Shown here in pieces: positions 1 to 5,459 of a DNA stretch of 10,029 nt. The stretch is taken from NCBI GenBank assembly GCA_021777685.1, contig JAJYDH010000213.1, forward strand, positions 1-10,029, in the 5' to 3' direction. The notes beneath the pieces were generated by a model. It ran no database searches. It was not told the DNA's origin and worked only from the letters and a program-made list of their open reading frames with translations. The DNA comes from Planctomycetota bacterium. GTDB lineage: Bacteria > Planctomycetota > Planctomycetia > Isosphaerales > Isosphaeraceae. The position numbers and the translations under genes are program-made. Position 1 is the first letter of the stretch, and each line of letters starts with the position of its first letter.

Positions 1-1
1 C

Positions 2-78
2 GCGTAGGGTGGTGTCGAGCCTCGGCGAGCCCCACCAGTAATTGGTGGGGCTCGCCGAGGCTCGACACCACCCTACGC
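2..78. repeat. Long perfect palindrome, copy A of a dispersed family
   Basis: Positions 2-37 are exactly complementary to 43-78, giving a 36-bp stem around a 5-nt loop (GTAAT, 38-42). The outer part of each arm is AGGGTGGTGTCGAGC and the inner end is CCCCACCA. A second, related palindrome lies at 5292-5366. No poly-T run follows the stem directly, so it does not look like an ordinary intrinsic terminator, although any transcript crossing it would fold strongly. It could be a REP-like dispersed palindrome, a cruciform or protein-binding site, or a transcript-end hairpin for a gene outside the window. The structure is certain; its role is unknown. Confidence 0.9.
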
Positions 79-159
79 AGAACTCCCAAATTGACATTGG
101 GTTCGTTTTTTCGGGCGAACCCTGCACCATGCCCGACCGCAGCCCCTGTCGGGGGTGAC

Positions 160-189
160 TTGAGGCGGGGAACCGTGCCGGGATACAAT
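160..189 (+). promoter_or_regulatory. Probable sigma70-type promoter of larE
   Basis: A TTGAGG box at 160-165 (4 of 6 consensus bases) is followed after 18 bp by TACAAT at 184-189 (5 of 6). Transcription would begin near 196 and leave a leader of about 40 nt before the TTG start at 234. TACAAT stands out in GC-rich surroundings. Promoter consensus in planctomycetes is poorly known, so this is a motif match only. The rest of 79-233 holds a perfect TTGACA at 91-96 with no good -10 box behind it, and a small hairpin (GGGTTCG 99-105 with CGAACCC 116-122). Confidence 0.4.
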
Positions 190-220
190 CGGAGGGCTGG
201 AGTTTGGCAGGTGATCCCCG

Positions 221-230
221 AAGGAGGTGA
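221..230 (+). promoter_or_regulatory. Very strong Shine-Dalgarno sequence of larE
   Basis: AAGGAGGTGA is a full-length match to the bacterial anti-Shine-Dalgarno sequence (16S rRNA 3' end CACCTCCTT). The GGAGG core ends 6 nt before the TTG codon at 234. It fixes the start of larE and probably compensates for the weak TTG start codon. No other gene in the window has such a complete match. Confidence 0.85.
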
Positions 231-233
231 TTC

Positions 234-1100
234 TTGAGCGCTTGGACCGATCCGGACATTGTCGACCGGCGCGAGCGATTGCTCGAGATCCTCCGGGGGT
301 ATGGGCGGCTGGCCGTCGCGTACTCGGGGGGAGTGGACAGCGCGGTCGTGGCCAAGGCGGCGAGGGTCGCCCTGGGCGACTCGGCGATCGCCGTGACGGC
401 CGTCTCCGACAGCCTCGCGGCGGGCGAGCTGGAGGAGGCCACGGAGCTGGCCCGGAAGATCGGGATCGAGCACCGGGTCATCCGGACCGAGGAGTTCGCC
501 GACCCGAATTACCTCCGGAACAACTCCGACCGCTGCTACTTCTGCAAGAGCGAGCTTTATGGCCGGCTCGAAGGGATGCAGAAGGCGCTGGGTGTCGAGG
601 TGATCGCCTCGGGGGCGAACATGGACGACCAGGGGGACCACCGCCCGGGGATGAAGGCGGCGTCCGAGCACGGCGTCCGGCACCCGCTCCAGGAGGCGGG
701 CCTGACCAAGGCCCACGTCCGCGAGCTGGCGAAGGGATGGGACCTGCCCACCTGGGACAAGCCGGCGACCCCCTGCCTGTCGAGCCGGATCGCCTACGGC
801 GAGGAGGTCACGCCCGAGCGCGTCCGGATGATCGACGCGGCCGAGGGGTGGCTCCGCCGCCGGGGGCTCAAGCTCCTCCGGGTCCGCTACCACAAGGGGG
901 ACCTCGCCCGGATCGAGGTGCCCGTCGAGGAGTTGCCGAGGCTGGCCGACCCCGAGGTCCGCAAGGAGTTAATCCCCGCCTTCCGCGAGCTGGGGTTCAA
1001 GTTCGTCACGCTCGACCTCGAAGGGTTCCGCTCCGGGAGCCTGAACACGCTGATCCCGCTGGACGGCCTGCTCAAGCCCGCGCCGGTCGCGTCCCGCTGA
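234..1100 (+). CDS. larE: ATP-dependent sulfur transferase LarE (PP-loop superfamily)
   Basis: LarE adenylates the carboxylates of pyridinium-3,5-biscarboxylate mononucleotide and thiolates them on the way to the nickel-pincer nucleotide cofactor used by lactate racemase and related enzymes. The 288-aa product has the PP-loop SGGVDS (31-36) in the N-terminal ATP-pyrophosphatase domain, an RCYFCK motif (100-105) and TPCLSSR (179-185), which carries the family's conserved sulfur-donor Cys position (Cys176 in Lactobacillus plantarum). The only cysteines are C101, C104 and C181, the arrangement expected of LarE proteins that hold an Fe-S cluster rather than sacrificing a Cys. The length is typical. 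The start is TTG, chosen because of the strong Shine-Dalgarno sequence at 221-230. No larB, larC or lactate racemase gene is visible nearby. The family call is firm; the exact substrate and mechanism in this organism are inferred. Confidence 0.92.
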   Translation: MSAWTDPDIVDRRERLLEILRGYGRLAVAYSGGVDSAVVAKAARVALGDSAIAVTAVSDSLAAGELEEATELARKIGIEHRVIRTEEFADPNYLRNNSDRCYFCKSELYGRLEGMQKALGVEVIASGANMDDQGDHRPGMKAASEHGVRHPLQEAGLTKAHVRELAKGWDLPTWDKPATPCLSSRIAYGEEVTPERVRMIDAAEGWLRRRGLKLLRVRYHKGDLARIEVPVEELPRLADPEVRKELIPAFRELGFKFVTLDLEGFRSGSLNTLIPLDGLLKPAPVASR

Positions 1101-1157
1101 CCCTGCTCCCACCCTCTCTTCTCAAGACCAGCCTCCAAGGCTCGGGGACGGCTTCCG

Positions 1158-1688
1158 ATGGCTCGGGCGACGTGTCGATGCGGCCAACCCCTGGTGGTGC
1201 CGCCCGAGGGGGTGGAGCACGTCGTCTGCCCGAGGTGCGCCGCCAGGGTCCGGATCATCCGGAAGCGGCCCGAGGGCGATCCCGGCGGCTCGGGCGCCTC
1301 GACGGGCGACGGCTTCATCCGGTTCTCCTGCCCCTGCGGCCGTCGCCTGAAGGTCAGCGCCGCCGACCGACCGACGCACGGCAAGTGCCCCGACTGCGGC
1401 AAGATCGTCCCGGTGCCCGCCGGCGCCGGGTCGTCCTCGACGGGGGCCGAGTCGCCGACCGAGGAGATGGCCGCGGCCGACCGGGCCACGCTCGACGCCT
1501 GGACGAAGTCGCACCTCGGCCGGGGCAATGGCAAGGTCGTCAACCCGGCGAGCACGGCCGAGATGCCCCTCGGCTCCCCCGCCCGGAACGGCGAGGCCGG
1601 CTTCCGCGTCTGCCCTCGCTGCGGCAAGCCCATCCACATGAACGCCGACACCTGCCGCGCGTGTGGAATCCCCGTGCCGAAACGCTGA
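1158..1688 (+). CDS. Small protein with three zinc ribbons
   Basis: The 176-aa protein carries three pairs of CxC or CxxC knuckles: C6/C8 with C24/C27, C58/C60 with C77/C80, and C152/C155 with C166/C169. Each set fits one Zn(II) in a zinc-ribbon fold. The first two ribbons share the spacing CxCG..CPxC and look like an internal duplication; the last (CPRCG..CRACG) resembles a rubredoxin-type or zinc-ribbon tail. A Ser/Gly/Ala-rich linker (about 86-150) separates ribbons two and three. No signal peptide or membrane segment is seen, so it is probably cytoplasmic. It starts 57 bp after larE on the same strand, with GGGGA 9 nt before the ATG, and could be co-transcribed. Zinc ribbons bind nucleic acid or protein partners, but no specific function can be given. 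The reading frame is well supported by codon bias and the Cys pattern. Confidence 0.8.
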   Translation: MARATCRCGQPLVVPPEGVEHVVCPRCAARVRIIRKRPEGDPGGSGASTGDGFIRFSCPCGRRLKVSAADRPTHGKCPDCGKIVPVPAGAGSSSTGAESPTEEMAAADRATLDAWTKSHLGRGNGKVVNPASTAEMPLGSPARNGEAGFRVCPRCGKPIHMNADTCRACGIPVPKR

Positions 1689-1690
1689 TG

Positions 1691-1779
1691 AGCGGTCAGC
1701 TTTCAGCCTTCAGCGGTCAGCCGGAGCAGAAGTGTGATAAACGGGCGCCGGATTCACGATAGTATTGCTGACCGCTGAA
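1691..1779. repeat. Convergent intergenic region with GCGGTCAGC direct and inverted repeats
   Basis: The gap between the zinc-ribbon gene and rhaB (convergent stops at 1688 and 1794) holds AGCGGTCAGC twice in direct orientation (1691-1700 and 1712-1721). It also holds an inverted copy: TTCAGCGGTCAGC (1709-1721) is exactly complementary to 1767-1779, a 13-bp stem with a 45-nt spacer. The region is less GC-rich than the genes. It may form a long-looped hairpin that helps end transcription from both sides, or be the remnant of a dispersed repeat. There is no T-run typical of an intrinsic terminator. Confidence 0.6.
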
Positions 1780-1793
1780 TGCTCGTCCCGCCG

Positions 1794-3290
1794 CTACCGG
1801 GCGAGCCCTTCGAACCGCCCGCTGGCCTCCTCCCAGGCGGCGGTCTCCCTGGGTTCGAATGTGTCGACGGGGAACGAGGCGGCGACGATGGCCCGGGCTT
1901 CGGCCAGGGAACCGACCCGGCGACGGGCCATGGCCTGGAGCAGGACGTTGCCGGCGGCGGTGGCCTCGACGGGCCCGGCGTGGACGGGGATGCCGCAGGC
2001 GTCGGCCGTGAACTGGCAGAGCAGCGCGTTCCGCGAGCCCCCGCCGACGACGTGGACCGCCTTGATCGTCGTGCCGAGGATCTGCTCCAGCCGGCGGATC
2101 GTCCAGCGATACTTCAGGGCCAGGCTCTCCAGGGCGCAGCGGACAAAAGCCCCCTCGTCGGCCGGGATGGGCTGGCCGGTCTTCGAGGCGTAGGCGGCCA
2201 GCCGGGCGGGCATGTCGCCGGGGGCGAGGAACGTCGGGTCGTCGGGCTCGACCAGCGTGGCGAAGGGACGGGCGGCGCGGGCTTTCGCGATCAATTCATC
2301 ATACGAGTATTCGCGGCCGGCACGGGCCCAGGTCCGGCGGCACTCCTGGACCAGCCAGAGGCCCATGATGTTCTTGAGCAGCCGGGTCGTGCCGGCCACG
2401 CCGCCTTCATTGGTGAAGTTATACCGGAGCGTCGATTCATTGATGACGGGCCGGGGGACCTCGACGCCCAGGAGGGACCACGTCCCGGAGCTGATGTAGC
2501 ACCAGTCCGGCGGGTTCGAGCCGGTCCCCTTCGTCGGCACGGCGGCCACGGCGCTGGCGGTGTCGTGGGTGCCGGGGACGAGGACGGTCAGGGGGGCGGA
2601 GATCCCCAATTCGTCGGCGACCGACCTGCGGAGCGGCCCCAGCTCGGTGCCCGGGTCGATCAGCTCGGGCAAGATCGACCGGGGCAGGCCGAACCCGTTG
2701 CAAAGCTCGTCGGACCAGGCGCCGTCCCTGGGATTGAGGAGCTGGGTGGTCGAGGCGTCGGTCCGCTCGCCGGCGCGTCGGCCGGTCAGGAGCCAGCCGA
2801 AGAGGTCGGGGATCATCAGCAGGGTCTCGGCCACCTCCAGCAGCGGCGAGCCCTGGACCTTCATCGCCAGGAGCTGATAGGCCGTGTTGATCGGCATGAA
2901 CTGGAGGCCGGTGATCTCGTAGATCCGCTCGCGGGGGACCATGCCGAAGGCGGACTCCATGACCCCGTCGGTCCGGGGGTCGCGGTAGTGGACCGGGTTG
3001 CCGAGCAGGGTGTCATTCCGCCCGACCAGGCCGAAGTCGACGCCCCAGGTGTCGACGCCCACGCCGTCGAGCCCCGGGCGGCCGACGGTCGCCTTGCGGA
3101 GGGCGGTCTTCATCTCGTCGAACAGCCGGGGGACATCCCAGTGGATCGTGTCGAGCATCCGGACCGGCCCGTTGGGGAAGCGGTGGACCTCCTCCAAGGT
3201 CAGCCGGTCGCCGTCGAATCGGCCGAGCAGGCCCCGGCCGCTCTCGGCCCCCAGGTCCAGGGCCAGGTAGTCCGTCGTCTTGCTGCCCAT
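1794..3290 (-). CDS. rhaB: Rhamnulokinase (FGGY carbohydrate kinase family)
   Basis: Phosphorylates L-rhamnulose to L-rhamnulose 1-phosphate with ATP, the second step of cytoplasmic L-rhamnose breakdown. The 498-aa product (E. coli RhaB is 489) shows the N-terminal FGGY motif LDLGAESGR (11-19), DTWGVDFG (80-87), THDTASAV (241-248) with the likely catalytic base D243, SSGTWSLLG (267-275), NEGGVAGTTRLLKN (294-307) and the C-terminal nucleotide-binding stretch VVGGGSRN (414-421) with GPVEATAAGN (439-448). The chosen ATG at 3290 places the FGGY motif at the usual distance; an in-frame ATG at 3353 would add 21 atypical residues and has no usable Shine-Dalgarno sequence. It is the last gene of a leftward cluster, 108 bp after the Uma2-family gene. 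No rhaA, rhaD or regulator is in view. Another FGGY sugar kinase is possible, but the motifs fit RhaB best. Confidence 0.9.
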   Translation of the reverse strand: MGSKTTDYLALDLGAESGRGLLGRFDGDRLTLEEVHRFPNGPVRMLDTIHWDVPRLFDEMKTALRKATVGRPGLDGVGVDTWGVDFGLVGRNDTLLGNPVHYRDPRTDGVMESAFGMVPRERIYEITGLQFMPINTAYQLLAMKVQGSPLLEVAETLLMIPDLFGWLLTGRRAGERTDASTTQLLNPRDGAWSDELCNGFGLPRSILPELIDPGTELGPLRRSVADELGISAPLTVLVPGTHDTASAVAAVPTKGTGSNPPDWCYISSGTWSLLGVEVPRPVINESTLRYNFTNEGGVAGTTRLLKNIMGLWLVQECRRTWARAGREYSYDELIAKARAARPFATLVEPDDPTFLAPGDMPARLAAYASKTGQPIPADEGAFVRCALESLALKYRWTIRRLEQILGTTIKAVHVVGGGSRNALLCQFTADACGIPVHAGPVEATAAGNVLLQAMARRRVGSLAEARAIVAASFPVDTFEPRETAAWEEASGRFEGLAR

Positions 3291-3398
3291 CGCTCGCGAG
3301 ACCTCGAGATCGCCGGGAAGGAGAGCGGGCAGATCTGCCCGGGAAGGCCCCATCCTAAAGCCGAAGCGGTCGGGGCGGAAGGGGCTCGGGCAAGAGAG

Positions 3399-4212
3399 TC
3401 ACCCCTCTCCCCGGAGCCTGCGGAGTTCGGCCTCTAGCTCGCGAATCCGGGCATCGGCGGCATCGGCACGGGCTTCGGCCTCGGCCGAGCGGGCCTCGGC
3501 CTCGATCCGGGCCTGCACCTGCTCGCCGTAGCCGCCGATCGGCCGGCCGGTCTCGCCGTCGAATGCAGACGACCCGGCCGTCCTCGATCGCCAGCCAGAG
3601 CCCCAGCGGCTCCAGCCAGAGCCGCTCCCGATCGTCGAGGGGCAGGGGGTCGTAGCCCTCGGCGGTATGGCGAAAGCCGTGGAGCTTGACCCGGCGCCCC
3701 TTCGGGCCCGGCCGGGCGTCGACGATGACGTAGAGGGGCACGCCCGCCCGGCGGTAGAAGTCCTTCTTGATCCCGAAGTCGTTCTTGCGGGTGTCGGGCG
3801 AGGTGACCTCGATCACCAGCACGGGGGCCGCGGCATCCTCGGCCAGGTAGAGCGTCCCCCGGTCGAAGTCGCGCGGGACGCCGAGGAAGACCGAGATGTC
3901 CGGGCCGAGCGGCCTCACGCCAGGGATGTTGTAGTCGACCCGGCAGTCGGCCAGGACGACGGCCTCGGGGGCGTCGGCCAGCCTCGTCTTGAAGACTCCC
4001 TTGAGATAAAAGCAATCGTTGACGTGGGACGGGAACTGCGCGGTCTGGTCCCCCTCCTCCGGGAACAGGAGGTCTTCCAGGGTCAGGGGGACCGTCTCGA
4101 CTTCGACCCTCCCGTCGGCCTGCTTGCGGGGGACATACCGCCAGCCGTAGCGGAACGGGTCTGCCGGCGAGCCGGGGACGGGCTCGCCGCGGGGGCCTTC
4201 GATCGTGCTCAT
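3399..4212 (-). pseudogene. Uma2 family (DUF820) protein, broken by a one-base frameshift
   Basis: The Uma2 family has a PD-(D/E)XK nuclease-like fold and is highly expanded in planctomycetes and cyanobacteria; its function is largely unknown. The ATG at 4212 has GAGG 7 nt upstream. Residues 1-216 show the core: GPDISVF (103-109, D105), VIEVTSPDTRKND (133-145, E135) and a Lys-rich stretch near K149-K150 before PLYVIVDA (159-166). After C216 the frame degenerates into Arg/Pro-rich sequence. Dropping base 3564 restores FDGETGRPIGGYGEQVQ and an Ala/Glu/Arg coiled-coil tail ending ELEAELRRLRGEG, with a TGA at 3399-3401 and a total of 270 aa, a normal end for planctomycete members. Unrepaired, the frame runs on to 3355. 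This is either a real inactivating insertion or a sequencing error. The nuclease core precedes the shift and could still be made. It lies 28 bp after the sugar-nucleotide reductase gene and is probably co-transcribed with it. Confidence 0.85.
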
Positions 4213-4240
4213 GGCGGGGCCTCGATCGGGTCGATTTCAC

Positions 4241-5212
4241 TCAGGCGACGGGCGACCGGACCGCCCGTCGCCAGTCGTCCAGCATATCCGCCAGGGTCGA
4301 TTCGATCGAGAACCGGGGCTCCCAGCCGGTCGCGAGCCGGAGCTTCGAGGCGTCGGCGACCAGCAAGGGCTGGTCCACCGGCCGGACCCTCGCCGGGTCG
4401 ACGAAGACATCGATCGGCACGCCGGCCAGCCCCCGGAGCGTCTCCAGGGCGTCGGCGAGCCTGGTCCCTCGGCCCGAGCCGAGGTTATAGACCTCGCCCG
4501 AGACCCCCTCGGCGGTCGCCAGCAGGCGGTAGGCCCGGACGACGTCGCGGACGTCGGTGAAGTCGCGGACGACGTCGAGGTTGCCGACCTCCACCCGGGG
4601 CCTGATCCCGGCCTCGACCTCGGCGACCTGCCGGGCCAGCGCCCCCAGGACGTAGGTAGACGACTGCCGAGGGCCGGCGTGGTTGAACGGTCGGGCCATC
4701 ACCGCGTCGGTCCCGTGGGCCAGGTAGTGCTGGATGCCCAGCAGGTCGGCCGCCCCCTTGCTCGCCGAGTACGGGTTGTTCGGCCGGAGCGGGCACGACT
4801 CGGACACCGGCATGTGCTCCGGCGCGGGGTTCCCGTAGCAGACCCCCGATCCGACCAGGACCACCCGGGGCCTCAAGCCCGACGCCTTGACCGCCTCCAG
4901 CAAGGTCAAGGTGCCGCCCAGGTTGAGGGCCCAGGTCCCTTTCGGGTCGGCCACGCTCGCCTGCGGGTTGGCCTGCGCGGCGAGGTGATAGACCGCCTCG
5001 GGCCGCTTCCGGGCGATCAGGTCGGTCATCTCGTCCTGGGCCACGGCGGCCAGGTCGCACCGCTCGATCCGGACCTGGGGGGCCAGGTGGGCGAGGCTTT
5101 CGGGCCACCGGCCCGCGTTAGACAGCCCGACCACCAGGTCGCCCGAGGCCAGCAGGTGCTCGGCCAGGTGGCCGCCCACGAACCCCGTGATGCCCGTCAC
5201 CAACGCACGCAT
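4241..5212 (-). CDS. NAD(P)-dependent sugar-nucleotide reductase/epimerase, Rmd-like (extended SDR)
   Basis: A 323-aa extended short-chain dehydrogenase. The Rossmann motif TGITGFVGGH (6-15) binds NAD(P); the catalytic set is S122 in VGSGVCYG, with Y148 and K152 in YSASK. The C-terminal half resembles GDP-6-deoxy-D-mannose reductase (Rmd), which reduces GDP-4-keto-6-deoxymannose to GDP-D-rhamnose: RPFNHAGPRQS (174-184), VGNLDVVRDFTDVRDV (219-234), EVYNLGSG and the RPVDQPLLVADASKL stretch before TGWEP. The product would feed cell-surface polysaccharide synthesis in the cytoplasm. The ATG at 5212 has GAGG 9 nt upstream. No gmd gene (GDP-mannose dehydratase, the usual partner) is visible. It is the first gene of the leftward cluster with the Uma2-family gene and rhaB, and is divergent from the sigma factor gene. 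The SDR family is certain; the substrate is probable, and UDP-glucose 4-epimerase or another nucleotide-sugar enzyme remains possible. Confidence 0.82.
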   Translation of the reverse strand: MRALVTGITGFVGGHLAEHLLASGDLVVGLSNAGRWPESLAHLAPQVRIERCDLAAVAQDEMTDLIARKRPEAVYHLAAQANPQASVADPKGTWALNLGGTLTLLEAVKASGLRPRVVLVGSGVCYGNPAPEHMPVSESCPLRPNNPYSASKGAADLLGIQHYLAHGTDAVMARPFNHAGPRQSSTYVLGALARQVAEVEAGIRPRVEVGNLDVVRDFTDVRDVVRAYRLLATAEGVSGEVYNLGSGRGTRLADALETLRGLAGVPIDVFVDPARVRPVDQPLLVADASKLRLATGWEPRFSIESTLADMLDDWRRAVRSPVA

Positions 5213-5291
5213 CGGCGGTTGCCTCGGGTTCGAGAGACGCCGCCCCGGACCCCTCCCGGGCGCCGGCGAATCGATACCCTAGCGAAAACGC

Positions 5292-5366
5292 AGGGTGGTG
5301 TCGAGCGGAGCGAGGCCCACCGGGGACCATCGGCATGGTGGGCCTCGCTCCGCTCGGCACCACCCT
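5292..5366. repeat. Long palindrome, copy B of the dispersed family
   Basis: Positions 5292-5321 pair with 5337-5366 (30 bp) with one T:G mismatch (5301/5357), around a 15-nt loop that itself contains CCAT..ATGG. Each arm begins AGGGTGGTG and ends near CCCACC, as in copy A (2-78), but the middle of the arm reads GGAGCGAG here and CTCGGCGAG there, and each copy is complementary to its own other arm. It lies in the divergent intergenic region between the reductase gene and the sigma factor gene and ends 93 bp before the sigma start. The role is unknown. Confidence 0.88.
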
Positions 5367-5376
5367 ACACTTTTGG

Positions 5377-5403
5377 AAAATCGGGAAGATCGGCAAGATT
5401 TCG
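5377..5403 (+). repeat. Imperfect 9-bp tandem repeat in an AT-richer patch upstream of the sigma gene
   Basis: Three units, AAAATCGGG, AAGATCGGC and AAGATTTCG, follow directly after palindrome copy B. This is the most AT-rich patch between the two divergent genes and is a natural place for the sigma-gene promoter, but no convincing -35/-10 pair is present (TTGGAA at 5373-5378 has only poor -10 candidates behind it). It may be a binding site array or just low-complexity sequence. On the other side (5213-5290) I see no clear promoter for the leftward reductase gene. Confidence 0.45.
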
Positions 5404-5459
5404 AGATTGAATCCGCCCCGCCGCGTAGTCTTGGGGTTAGGAAGCGGAGGGCATCGGCG

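Noticed and set aside
91..119. Perfect TTGACA as the larE promoter
   Set aside because: At 17-18 bp downstream only GC-rich sequence is found; the TTGAGG/TACAAT pair at 160-189 is better placed. It could still be part of another site.
227..1762. 511-codon open frame on the + strand across larE and the zinc-ribbon gene
   Set aside because: Arg/Gly/Pro-rich sequence in a different frame from both recognised genes; it has no motif and runs across a gene boundary.
3290..3353. Longer rhaB starting at the ATG at 3353
   Set aside because: The extra 21 residues are atypical for FGGY kinases, and AGG abuts the ATG with no spacing for a ribosome-binding site.
1779..3437. 552-codon open frame on the + strand opposite rhaB
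   Set aside because: Gly/Pro/Arg/Asp-rich composition without domains, antisense to a gene with firm FGGY motifs. Long antisense frames are expected at this GC content.
3434..4240. 268-codon minus-strand frame overlapping the Uma2-family gene
   Set aside because: It is neither the core frame nor the restored tail frame and is very Arg/Pro-rich.
4540..4580. Direct repeat of a GCGGACGACGTCG-like unit
   Set aside because: It encodes the repeated residues of the RDFTDVRDVVR motif in the reductase, so it is explained by the protein.
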